Assembly (NCBI RefSeq): GCF_023715415.1
Contig: NZ_JAMBOB010000004.1
Span: 461,188-525,187, forward strand
Length of the DNA: 64,000 nucleotides
Direction: 5' to 3'
DNA from: Neobacillus niacini
Lineage (GTDB): Bacteria; Bacillota; Bacilli; Bacillales; Cytobacillaceae
Positions 8,223 to 15,637 of the stretch are shown piece by piece; the stretch's first letter is position 1; each line of letters starts with the position of its first letter. The notes beneath the pieces are model-generated. The model ran no database searches and was not told where the DNA came from. It worked only from the letters and a program-made list of their open reading frames with translations. The translations under genes were made by a program, and so were the position numbers.

Positions 8223-8380
8223 ACAAATCCTTCTAGGGGATGTTGCAATTTGTCCTCAAGACCTAGATTGAGGACGAATCCTTCTCGTGGTATCGTGCGA
8301 TTTGTCCTCAAGACCCCGGATTGAGGACTAATCCTTCTCGTGGTTTCGTGTGATTTGTCCTCAAGAACCCGGATCGTGAG
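8223..8380. repeat. Three imperfect tandem repeats of 51-53 bp
   Basis: Units begin at 8223, 8274 and 8327 with AC(A/G/T)AATCCTTCT and continue through ATTTGTCCTCAAGACC. Each unit contains the inverted repeat GTCCTCAA / TTGAGGAC (degraded in the third), so each can form a hairpin. Located between doxX copy 1 and the MFS gene, with no coding capacity. A further hairpin and T run (about 8428-8452) sits just before the MFS promoter region. Confidence 0.7.
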
Positions 8381-8497
8381 ACCATGGGACTGTTTTTGTG
8401 GTTTTATTTGTCAAATAAAAGACCATGAGAACCGTCCCTACGGTTTTTTTGTGCTATACTTTAGAAAGTTTGTTTAATGAAAGTGAGGTTGCTTTTC

Positions 8498-9700
8498 TTG
8501 GAGTTATTAGAGTCAAAGGCTAATGCGAAATCCGTATATATATATCTTTTTATTATTGGGATTGTCCTTGTAGCCTTTAATTTGCGCCCTGCCATTACAT
8601 CCTTAGGGCCTTTAGTGGGGATGATTCAGGAGGATGTTGGACTTGCACATTGGAGTGCAGGCTTATTGATGAGTTTACCTTTATTAGTTTTCGCCATCAT
8701 GTCTCCCCTTGTTCCAAAAATAGCAAATAAGCTAACAAATGAAATGACATTAATACTGGGATTAACGTCTCTTTTAATCGGTATTTCAATTCGGTCGATT
8801 CCGATGACCTTTTTCCTTTTCACCGGAACTCTTCTGGCTGGATTGGGTATTGCGATTGGAAATGTTCTTTTACCTGCGGTTGTGAAGGATAAGTTCCCAG
8901 AGAAATTCGGCTTAATGACAAGCGTTTATTCCACCTCAATGGGGTTAATCGCATCCCTGGCTTCAGGAGTCAGCATTCCTTTAGCAATGGATTTTAACCT
9001 TGGGTGGCAGGGAGCCCAAATTGTATGGGCGATACCTGTAGTTGTCGCTATCCTAGTATGGGTCTTTCTTCGAAAAAATAACGGAAGGGAGTCCGGCGTC
9101 AGCCAAAAGAAAACGGGCTCTGACTCTACTTCACTATGGCGTACTCCTCTCGCCTGGCAAATTGCCATTTTCATGGGATTTCAGTCCTTTTTATTTTATG
9201 TAACGATTTCTTGGCTGCCTGAGATCCTACATAGCCATGGAATAAGTTTGGGAACAGCGGGATGGATGCTTTCCTTTACCCAGCTTATGGGATTACCCGC
9301 AAGTTTCTTCATTCCTGTCCTTGCAGGACGTGCGGGGTCACAGGTATGGATTGCTTTCATGTTAGGGATGTGCGCAGTTGTTGGGTATAGCGGGTTACTG
9401 TTAGGCGCCTCCTATCCGATTTTAATACTCAGTATTGTCTTGATTGGAATTGCATTGGGAGGAAGTTTTCCCCTAGCTCTCACTTATATTGGACTTCGTG
9501 CACGAAATGCAAATCAAGCAGCAGCGTTATCGGGAATGACACAATCAACAGGTTATCTCCTTGCAGCAGTAGGTCCGTTATTTATAGGCTATTTATTTGA
9601 CTTGGCGCATTCTTGGACGGTTCCCATCATTACCCTAATAGTAGTCTCCGTAGTGGTTATTATATTTGGAATGCTGTCTGGTCGAAATCGTTATGTATAA
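8498..9700 (+). CDS. MFS transporter, CynX/NimT (cyanate permease-like) family
   Basis: About 400 residues, 12 predicted membrane helices. The sequence VLVAFNLRPAITSLGPLVGMIQEDVGL after helix 1 is characteristic of the CynX/NimT (2-nitroimidazole/cyanate) branch of the major facilitator superfamily. A soluble loop near the middle (RKNNGRESGVSQKKTG) separates the two six-helix halves. I prefer the TTG at 8498 (GTGAGG about 9 nt upstream) over the ATG at 8477, which has no clear ribosome site. Monocistronic, with a bidirectional terminator after it. The substrate cannot be told from sequence. Confidence 0.85.
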   Translation: MELLESKANAKSVYIYLFIIGIVLVAFNLRPAITSLGPLVGMIQEDVGLAHWSAGLLMSLPLLVFAIMSPLVPKIANKLTNEMTLILGLTSLLIGISIRSIPMTFFLFTGTLLAGLGIAIGNVLLPAVVKDKFPEKFGLMTSVYSTSMGLIASLASGVSIPLAMDFNLGWQGAQIVWAIPVVVAILVWVFLRKNNGRESGVSQKKTGSDSTSLWRTPLAWQIAIFMGFQSFLFYVTISWLPEILHSHGISLGTAGWMLSFTQLMGLPASFFIPVLAGRAGSQVWIAFMLGMCAVVGYSGLLLGASYPILILSIVLIGIALGGSFPLALTYIGLRARNANQAAALSGMTQSTGYLLAAVGPLFIGYLFDLAHSWTVPIITLIVVSVVVIIFGMLSGRNRYV

Positions 9701-9705
9701 ATTAC

Positions 9706-9740
9706 AAAGAAACCGAAGGAAAATATCCTTCGGTTTCTTA
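9706..9740. terminator. Bidirectional terminator between the convergent MFS and repeat-protein genes
   Basis: Near-perfect hairpin AAAGAAACCGAAGGA / TCCTTCGGTTTCTT (9706-9739) flanked by A and T tracts, placed between two convergent genes. Confidence 0.85.
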
Positions 9741-9751
9741 TTGAAAACAGA

Positions 9752-11494
9752 TTAATTTTTTAAATCAATTACAGCAACCGCATCTTCTTCTGTTCCTGCA
9801 ACCTCTTCAGATTCAACTTCCGTTTCTACCTTAACAGCTTGTTCGGAAGTTTCAGTTTCAACAGCATCTTCAGCATGTACTTCTACTGCTACCGCATAGA
9901 CAGCTGAATTGATCGCTGCATGTGCTTTAGCATTTTCGCTTGCTTTTACACTAGCTTGTGCCTTTGCTTTGTTAGCTGCAGATGGGTTTACTTTTTCAAC
10001 CTCAGTTACTTCTGCCTCTTCTTCAACTACTTCAGTTTCTTCTGTTTCAGTTTCCACTACTACTGCTTCTTCATCAGCTACTACTTCTTCTGCAGCCTCT
10101 TCAGATACAACCTCAGTTTCAACTTCAACAGCTTCTTCAGCAGGTACTTCTTCTGCTACTGCATGGACAGCTGAATTGGCTGCTGCATGTGCTTTAGCAT
10201 TTTCGCTTGCTTTTACACTAGCTTGTGCCTTTGCTTTGTTAGCTGCGGATGGGTTTACTTTTTCAACCTCAGTTACTTCTGCCTCTTCTTCAACTACTTC
10301 AGTTTCTTCTGTTTCAGTTTCCACTACTATTGTTTCTTCATCAGCCACTACTTCTTCTGTAGCGTCTTCAGATACAACCTCAGTTTCAACTTCAACAGCT
10401 TCTTCAGCAGGAACTTCTACTGCTGCTGCAAGTACAGCTGAATTGGCTGCTGCATGTGCTTTAGCAGTATCACTTGCTTTTACACTAGCTTGTGACTTTG
10501 CTTTGTTAGCTGCAGATGGGTTTACTTTTTCAACCTCAGTTACTTCTGCCTCTTCTTCAACTACTTCAGTTTCTTCTGTCTCAGTATCAGCTACTACTGT
10601 TTCTTCATCAGCCACTACTTCTTCTGTAGCGTCTTCAGATACAACCTCAGTTTCAACTTCAACAGCTTCTTCAGCAGGGACTTCTAATGCTGCTGCAAGT
10701 ACAGCTGAATTGGCTGCTGCATGTGCCTTAGCAGTATCGCTTGCTTTTACACTAGCTTTTGACTTTGCCTTGTTAGCTGCAGATGGGTTTACTTTTTCCT
10801 CTTCCTCAACAGCTTCAGCTTCTTCGTCATCTTCAGTTTTTACAATTGCGTCAGTTTCAAAATCGATGTTTTCGGAATCTTCATCCTCATCTTCTTCATC
10901 TTCAATTCTTACAACCGAGTCGGAGTCAGCGTCTGTTTCTTCTTCCTCTTCTTTTGCTGCGTCGTCCTCATCTTCCGTTTTAGCAACTACATCGTTATCA
11001 ACATCAACTGCTTCTTCAGATTCAGAATCCGTAGTCGTATCTGCTTCAGTTACATCGGTTGCAGCTTCAGGTTCAAGTTCAATAACAGGTGTTGTTTCCT
11101 CAACTGGTGCTTCTTCCTTTACTTCCTCTTCCACAACAACATCTTCAGCTTTTTCACCTTTTCCAAGAACAGCTGAATTTGGTGCTGCGTGCAATTTTGC
11201 ATTTTCGCTTGCATGTTCACTCGCCTGTGACTTACTAGCTTTTTCTTCATTTGGCTTTACTTGTACGCTTACTTCTTCCTTTGCCTGAACAGCTGGTGCT
11301 GCCGGAACAACTGGTTTAACATTCACATTAACCTTTGCGTTATTGGATTGTTGCGCTTGTACAGGTTTTTCAGTTTTAGCGTGATCTGGTCCTGCTGCTT
11401 CTGTAAATTGACCTCCAGCAAAAATTCCAAACGATAATGCTCCTGCAAGTACAAAAGATTTAGCAACTTTATTAGGGTTTAAGTAATGTTTCAT
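9752..11494 (-). CDS. Secreted acidic repeat protein (unknown function)
   Basis: 580 residues from the ATG at 11494 (AAGGAG about 9 nt upstream). A longer frame to 11602 overlaps the upstream gene and lacks a ribosome site. The signal peptide is MKHYLNPNKVAKSFVLAGALSFGIFAGGQFTEA. The mature protein is extremely rich in Glu, Val, Ala and Thr. It has one degenerate and four full copies of a basic segment (NPSAANKAKAQASVKASENA followed by KAHAAANSAV) alternating with acidic Glu/Val/Thr tracts; each full unit is 89 residues. No cysteine, LPXTG or enzymatic motif is visible. It follows another secreted low-complexity protein by 38 bp, probably co-transcribed. A surface, matrix or spore-associated role is possible but unproven. 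Confidence 0.8.
   Translation of the reverse strand: MKHYLNPNKVAKSFVLAGALSFGIFAGGQFTEAAGPDHAKTEKPVQAQQSNNAKVNVNVKPVVPAAPAVQAKEEVSVQVKPNEEKASKSQASEHASENAKLHAAPNSAVLGKGEKAEDVVVEEEVKEEAPVEETTPVIELEPEAATDVTEADTTTDSESEEAVDVDNDVVAKTEDEDDAAKEEEEETDADSDSVVRIEDEEDEDEDSENIDFETDAIVKTEDDEEAEAVEEEEKVNPSAANKAKSKASVKASDTAKAHAAANSAVLAAALEVPAEEAVEVETEVVSEDATEEVVADEETVVADTETEETEVVEEEAEVTEVEKVNPSAANKAKSQASVKASDTAKAHAAANSAVLAAAVEVPAEEAVEVETEVVSEDATEEVVADEETIVVETETEETEVVEEEAEVTEVEKVNPSAANKAKAQASVKASENAKAHAAANSAVHAVAEEVPAEEAVEVETEVVSEEAAEEVVADEEAVVVETETEETEVVEEEAEVTEVEKVNPSAANKAKAQASVKASENAKAHAAINSAVYAVAVEVHAEDAVETETSEQAVKVETEVESEEVAGTEEDAVAVIDLKN
9884..10793 (-). repeat. 267-bp in-frame tandem repeats within the acidic repeat gene
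   Basis: The motif encoding NPSAANKAK recurs at plus-strand positions near 9960, 10227, 10494 and 10761, an exact 267-bp (89-codon) period. Neighbouring units are highly similar at DNA level, with scattered substitutions, suggesting recent expansion by unequal recombination. The last coding unit diverges at its C-terminal end. Confidence 0.9.
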
Positions 11495-11532
11495 TTTTAA
11501 TTCGCTCCTTTTATTATCATGATCCGTGGCTT

Positions 11533-12384
11533 TTAGCTGCGGGTAACATTGGTTAATAAAGGAGCTGCCTGCGGCGGTGGCGGTGGCGGAGCATTCACCC
11601 ATTGAGTATTCATCAAGGCTTGCCGGGAAAGGTATGGCTGAACAAGTTTGATCTCAAAGTAATCATTCCATTCAAACCATTTATCCAAAAAGCTTAAATT
11701 ATTTATCCCATGATTGACCCGATCATTTGATTGACCCCCTGAACCGTTGCTTCTCTGTGTTTGATTCAGTGCTTGGTTTACCTTAGGTATCTCTTCCTTG
11801 CTGGCAGGATTTTTCTGTGGCTCCTGCACAACGGATTCTGATTTTGTTATTTCTAAGTCTTCAGCTTGCAAATAGTCAATATTATCTACTTTTTCTGGTT
11901 TTACTTTTTCGACTTTATCTTCACTAACAGTATCTTGGATAGAATTTTTAGGATTCAACTGTTCTACTGTATGATTTGCTTGGACAGCCTCTCTATGTTC
12001 GGGGACATTGACCTGAACAACCTTTTCAGCCTTCTTTACCACCGACTTCGCGTTTTCATTTGCCTGCTCTGGCAAACTTTTTTCCAACGCAGCCTGATTT
12101 GGCGTATTTTGGGCTGGAAGCTGTTTTGCTTGTGCTTGGTTTTCAAGAGCTTGTTCAGGAATACTCATGTTCAGCGATTGCGCCTCTTCAGCTTTTGCTG
12201 GTACTGCTATTGTTGCAGGTTCTGGTTTTGATGCCGCTTCTGGTATTGAAGCTTGTTCCGGTATTGAAGCCGGAGCTTGTCCCTTTTGCGGACGAAGTTC
12301 ATTCTTCTCAGCAAAAGCATTGTCTGGAAAAAACATCGCCGCACCAACAAATAGAGCTGTTATAAGAAATTGGCGGAAGTGCAC
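11533..12384 (-). CDS. Secreted low-complexity protein with polyproline tail (unknown function)
   Basis: 283 residues from GTG 12384, which has AAGGGGGG about 8 nt upstream. An N-terminal signal peptide (FRQFLITALFVGAAMFFPDNAFA) is followed by Pro/Gln/Ala/Glu-rich sequence (ASIPEQASIPEAASKPEPA, SIPEQALENQAQAKQLPA). A more ordered C-terminal segment (NHGINNLSFLDKWFEWNDYFEIKLVQPYLSRQALMN) ends in NAPPPPPPQAAPLL. It is the first gene of an apparent two-gene unit with the acidic repeat protein. No known domain recognised; the aromatic C-terminal segment is the likeliest folded part. Confidence 0.75.
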   Translation of the reverse strand: MHFRQFLITALFVGAAMFFPDNAFAEKNELRPQKGQAPASIPEQASIPEAASKPEPATIAVPAKAEEAQSLNMSIPEQALENQAQAKQLPAQNTPNQAALEKSLPEQANENAKSVVKKAEKVVQVNVPEHREAVQANHTVEQLNPKNSIQDTVSEDKVEKVKPEKVDNIDYLQAEDLEITKSESVVQEPQKNPASKEEIPKVNQALNQTQRSNGSGGQSNDRVNHGINNLSFLDKWFEWNDYFEIKLVQPYLSRQALMNTQWVNAPPPPPPQAAPLLTNVTRS

Positions 12385-12519
12385 TATTTCACCCCCCTTC
12401 AATGATTCGTAACGTTCACCAACAAAATTCGAGCAAAATCTTCGTTTTTTGTCGTTTTTCTTTATAAACGATTCTTTTCACCCAATTCACTTCAACATTT
12501 TGGGTAATTTTTAACATAA

Positions 12520-12558
12520 CAAAAGACGATTCGGGGGGAACGAATCGTCTCTTTGTAC
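12520..12558 (-). terminator. Terminator after doxX copy 2
   Basis: Hairpin AAAGACGATTCG / CGAATCGTCTCTT (12522-12556) immediately downstream of the doxX stop, of the same family as the hairpins after the other doxX copies. Confidence 0.75.
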
Positions 12559-12565
12559 CTACTAG

Positions 12566-13075
12566 TTAGGCCGCTGCTTTATTTTTTTCAGTATTAGTCT
12601 TTATTGTTTTACGTAGGAATGGTACTACCCAGTAGTCTAAACCAAATTTACCAGCGTTGAAACCTGCTGTTAAGATGATGAAGCCTAAGAAAATGTCTGT
12701 TGGGTTATGAGATACAGTTCCGGCTAGGAAGAAAGAGAAGTTCATTACTAGACCAAAGAACATTGCTGCTGTTGTTAAGCATCCAAGCATAAGTCCTAAA
12801 CCAATTAGTGTTTCACCCCAAGGAACGATGAAGTTGAAAACATCGATATTTGGAAGTGCAAAGCTTTCTAAGAAGTTCACGTACCAGCCGTAGACCATAT
12901 TGCCGTCTGGCCCTTTAACTGGATTTGCTACAGCATTTTTCAAGTATCCTGAAGCGTCGAAGCCGCCTGTAATTTTATGAAAACCAGCTGTGAACCATGC
13001 GTAGCCTAGGTATAAACGAATAATAGTTAAAATAGCTGCTGAGATTTTATTTTCTCTTAAGAAATGATTAAACAT
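12566..13075 (-). CDS. DoxX family membrane protein, copy 2
   Basis: 169 residues. The protein is almost identical to copy 1 through the membrane region and differs mainly at the C terminus (VVPFLRKTIKTNTEKNKAAA). Four predicted helices and the same GFHKITGGFDASGYL segment. Its own upstream element and terminator make it a separate transcription unit. A TGTGA-N6-TCACA palindrome upstream suggests control by a Rex- or Fnr-type regulator. The high similarity implies recent duplication or gene conversion. Confidence 0.85.
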   Translation of the reverse strand: MFNHFLRENKISAAILTIIRLYLGYAWFTAGFHKITGGFDASGYLKNAVANPVKGPDGNMVYGWYVNFLESFALPNIDVFNFIVPWGETLIGLGLMLGCLTTAAMFFGLVMNFSFFLAGTVSHNPTDIFLGFIILTAGFNAGKFGLDYWVVPFLRKTIKTNTEKNKAAA

Positions 13076-13151
13076 AAGTCATTCCACCTTTCAATTTTTG
13101 TTTGTTCTTTATACTTACACTATACTCGTTTTTCACCTTTTTAACATGACA

Positions 13152-13169
13152 ATGTGAACAATTTCACAA
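13152..13169. promoter_or_regulatory. Rex/Fnr-like palindrome upstream of doxX copy 2
   Basis: TGTGAACAATTTCACA (13153-13168) is a perfect TGTGA-N6-TCACA dyad. Read on the doxX strand it is TTGTGAAATTGTTCACAT, one mismatch from the Gram-positive Rex consensus TTGTGAA-N4-TTCACAA. Fnr/Crp boxes have the same core. It lies upstream of the conserved TATAGT -10-like sequence. Confidence 0.6.
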
Positions 13170-13172
13170 TAT

Positions 13173-13203
13173 ATTCAAAATGCTTTGACAGAATGTTGAA
13201 CAG
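13173..13203 (-). promoter_or_regulatory. Conserved element upstream of doxX copy 2
   Basis: Contains AAATGCTTTGACAGAATGTTGAACAG (split here as AAATGCTTTGACAG and AATGTTGAACAG), the same element found upstream of copies 1, 3 and 4. It lies directly beyond the Rex/Fnr-like palindrome, so the two may act together. Confidence 0.45.
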
Positions 13204-13312
13204 CACAAGATTAGTGACATTTTAGAAAAAAAGAACCTTAAAAAATATACGCTGCTTGATCACATGAAGGCAAATTTGTTGAATCCATTTTCTTTAAATA
13301 TCTAGACAGATT

Positions 13313-13340
13313 ACACAATGTTCCCTATCAACATATAGTA
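13313..13340 (+). promoter_or_regulatory. Candidate mother-cell (SigK/SigE-type) promoter of the LysM-GH18 gene
   Basis: AC (13313-13314), 17 nt, then CATATAGTA (13332-13340) fits the SigK pattern AC-N17-CATAnnnTA. It lies about 30 bp upstream of the start codon. The fit agrees with a sporulation/spore-germination role for the gene but is based on a short motif. Confidence 0.45.
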
Positions 13341-13371
13341 CATTATTCATGGAAAAGTTGGAGGCGATCGT

Positions 13372-14787
13372 TTGCTTATACATGTTGTCCGAAGCGGAGA
13401 AACGCTTTGGCAAATTGCCAATCGTTTTAATGTAGATATGAATGGAATTATCGAAGGAAACGGCCTGCAAAACCCAAACCAACTGGTGGTTGGTCAGTCG
13501 TTAGTTGTTCCGGTGCCAGGCACTTGGCACGTCATAAAAAGCGGTGAAACGTTATGGTCCATTTCGCAGCAATATGGTGTGACGATAAATTCAATTATCC
13601 AAGCAAATCAAATCACCAATCCGAATGTTTTATATCCCGGAACCCGCCTAATGATCCCGTCAAGAATCCATGTCATCCAGCCGGGAGAAACGTTATGGCA
13701 AGTGGCGAACCGATACGGAGTTACGGTTCAATCTCTTATCAGCGAGAACCAAATACAAAATCCAAACCTTATTTACCCGGGTTTACAACTAAGAATTCCA
13801 GTAAGGAAACCAACCATTGAAGTAAATGCCTATTCTTATCAAGCAGACGCTTCAGGTGCCCAGACCATACATGAGCTTGGTGACTATTTAACATATGCAA
13901 GTCCATTTGCCTATCTGATTAATGAGAACGGAAACCTGCAGCCAGTCCGGGATGATTTAATGATTCAAGCTGCCATTGAAGAAAATGTCGTACCGATGAT
14001 GTCAATTACAAACTTCACCTCCACTGCAGCTGGCTCCAATTTAGCTCATACCATTTTGGCTAGTCCGGAATTACGGGAGAAAGTCATCACCAATATGCTC
14101 CGGATTATGGAGGAAAAGGGATACCAGGGAGTTAACATTGACTTTGAAAATGTATTACCGGCAGATCGGATGAATTACAATCAATTTCTTCAGATGACCG
14201 TTGACCGACTTCATCCAAGGGGCTATTTTGTTTCAACCGCAGTGGCTCCAAAATTGAGCGCAACACAAGCGGGTCTGTTATATGAGGCACATGATTATGA
14301 GGCACATGGCCGGATTGCTGATTTTGTTGTGCTCATGACCTATGAGTGGGGATATCGGCTTGGTCCGCCTCAGGCAATCTCGCCTGTTAACCAAATGAGA
14401 CGTGTCGTAGAATATGCGCTTTCCGTCATGCCAGCAGAAAAAATATTCTTAGGATTTCAGATTTATGCACGTGATTGGCTTCTTCCCCATGTTCAAGGTC
14501 AAGAGGCTGAAACATTTAGTACCCAAGAAGCGGTTGCTCGTGCTGTGAAATACGGAGCCACCATTCAATATGACACCCTCACCCAATCGCCATTTTTCCG
14601 CTACGTCGATGAACAAGGGCGCGGGCATGAGGTTTGGTTTGAAGACGCACGAAGCGCCCAAGCGAAATTCGACTTGGCCAAAGAATTCAATCTGCGTGGA
14701 ATCAGTTACTGGGCATTGGGATATCCATATCCCTCAAACTGGACGTTATTAAGGGATAATTTTACTATAAAGAAGTTAAGTCGATAA
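13372..14787 (+). CDS. LysM-GH18 hydrolase of the SleL/YaaH (spore cortex-lytic) family
   Basis: 471 residues. Three LysM peptidoglycan-binding motifs (HVVRSGETLWQIANRFNV, HVIKSGETLWSISQQYGV, HVIQPGETLWQVANRYGV; about residues 3-47, 52-96, 99-143) precede a GH18 domain (about 150-465) with catalytic GVNIDFENV. SleL/YaaH enzymes are N-acetylglucosaminidases acting on cortex muramic-delta-lactam fragments and usually carry two LysM; three is unusual. No signal peptide, as for spore-located mother-cell proteins. The start is TTG with TTGGAGG 7 nt upstream. It is monocistronic and shares a bidirectional terminator with doxX copy 3. Confidence 0.88.
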   Translation: MLIHVVRSGETLWQIANRFNVDMNGIIEGNGLQNPNQLVVGQSLVVPVPGTWHVIKSGETLWSISQQYGVTINSIIQANQITNPNVLYPGTRLMIPSRIHVIQPGETLWQVANRYGVTVQSLISENQIQNPNLIYPGLQLRIPVRKPTIEVNAYSYQADASGAQTIHELGDYLTYASPFAYLINENGNLQPVRDDLMIQAAIEENVVPMMSITNFTSTAAGSNLAHTILASPELREKVITNMLRIMEEKGYQGVNIDFENVLPADRMNYNQFLQMTVDRLHPRGYFVSTAVAPKLSATQAGLLYEAHDYEAHGRIADFVVLMTYEWGYRLGPPQAISPVNQMRRVVEYALSVMPAEKIFLGFQIYARDWLLPHVQGQEAETFSTQEAVARAVKYGATIQYDTLTQSPFFRYVDEQGRGHEVWFEDARSAQAKFDLAKEFNLRGISYWALGYPYPSNWTLLRDNFTIKKLSR

Positions 14788-14814
14788 CTTAAAGAAAAAA
14801 CATTGTAAACACAG

Positions 14815-14856
14815 CAAAAAGACGATTCGCAAGGGGGAGCAAATCGTCTTTTTGGT
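14815..14856. terminator. Bidirectional terminator between GH18 gene and doxX copy 3
   Basis: Hairpin AAAAAGACGATT(TG) / (CA)AATCGTCTTTTT around a G-rich loop, between two convergent genes; A and T tracts on both sides. Confidence 0.8.
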
Positions 14857-14862
14857 GACCAC

Positions 14863-15366
14863 TTATGCAGCTGATTTTTCCTTGTTTTTTCCAACTGTTT
14901 TGTTGATGAATGGAACTACCCAGTAGTCTAAACCAAATTTACCTGCGTTGAAGCCTGCTGTTAAGATGATGAAGCCTAAGAAAATGTCTGTTGGATTGTG
15001 TGATACAGTTCCGGCTAGGAAGAAAGAGAAGTTCATTACTAGACCAAAGAACATTGCTGCTGTTGTTAAGCATCCAAGCATAAGTCCTAAACCGATTAAT
15101 GTTTCGCCCCAAGGAACGATGAAGTTGAAAACATCGATGTTTGGCAATGCAAAGCTTTCTAAGAAGTTCACGTACCAGCTGTAAACCATGTTTCCGTCTG
15201 GACCTGTTACGGGTTTAGCAATTGCTCCTTTTAGAAATCCTGAAGCGTCGAATCCGCCTGTAATTTTATGAAAACCAGCTGTGAACCATGAGTAGCCTAG
15301 GTATAAACGAATAATAGTTAAAATAGCTGCTGAGGTTTTATTTTCCCTTAGAAAATGGTTAAACAT
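14863..15366 (-). CDS. DoxX family membrane protein, copy 3
   Basis: 167 residues. Differs from copies 1 and 2 mainly around residues 44-60 (GFLKGAIAKPVTGPDG) and in using a Ser for Ala in GYSWFTAG; the C terminus (INKTVGKNKEKSAA) resembles copy 1. Four predicted helices. Its upstream region matches copy 2 closely, including the TGTGA-N6-TCACA palindrome. Confidence 0.85.
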   Translation of the reverse strand: MFNHFLRENKTSAAILTIIRLYLGYSWFTAGFHKITGGFDASGFLKGAIAKPVTGPDGNMVYSWYVNFLESFALPNIDVFNFIVPWGETLIGLGLMLGCLTTAAMFFGLVMNFSFFLAGTVSHNPTDIFLGFIILTAGFNAGKFGLDYWVVPFINKTVGKNKEKSAA

Positions 15367-15442
15367 AAGTCATTCCTTCTTTCAATATTTGTTTGTTCTT
15401 TATACTTACACTATACTCGTTTCTTACCTTTTTAACATGATA

Positions 15443-15460
15443 ATGTGAACAATTTCACAA
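15443..15460. promoter_or_regulatory. Rex/Fnr-like palindrome upstream of doxX copy 3
   Basis: TGTGAACAATTTCACA at 15444-15459, identical to the site before copy 2 and at the same distance from the conserved -10-like TATAGT. The conserved AATGTT direct-repeat element follows at 15464-15494. Confidence 0.6.
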
Positions 15461-15588
15461 TACGTTCAAAATGCTTTGACAGAATGTTGAACAATATTAA
15501 AACGTAACTATTATCATCGGTATCCAAGAGTGTTTTCCGCCATCTGCCAGTATTTCTTGCCATCCGCCAGTATTCGAACCAAATCAAA

Positions 15589-15637
15589 GAAAGCTAGGAA
15601 GACACGAACTAGCCCAGTGTGTCTCTTAGCTTTTTTT
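15589..15637 (-). terminator. Terminator overlapping the end of the diguanylate cyclase gene
   Basis: Arms AAAGCTAAGAGACAC and GTGTCTTCCTAGCTTTC flank the stop codon of the GGDEF gene, which lies in the loop. Just beyond, 15534-15577 holds a short tandem repeat of (T)GCCATC(T/C)GCCAGTATT with no coding capacity. Confidence 0.6.

Noticed and set aside
8223..8380. 51-bp tandem repeats as a CRISPR array
   Set aside because: Only three degenerate units, no unique spacers, variable period.
9884..10793. Regular 267-bp repeats as a possible CRISPR array or satellite
   Set aside because: The repeats are long, contiguous, in frame and encode an 89-residue protein unit; there are no spacers and no cas genes.
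9909..11288. Long plus-strand frame (459 codons) rich in Ser/Thr/Ala, plus shorter ones at 9920-10441 and 10783-10983
   Set aside because: It is the antisense of the repeat-protein gene; its length comes from low-complexity GAA/GTT-type codons. No ribosome site, and the minus-strand gene has a signal peptide, Shine-Dalgarno and operon context.
11495..11602. Longer N terminus for the acidic repeat protein
   Set aside because: It would overlap the end of the upstream secreted protein gene and place the signal peptide internally; the ATG at 11494 has a proper AAGGAG.
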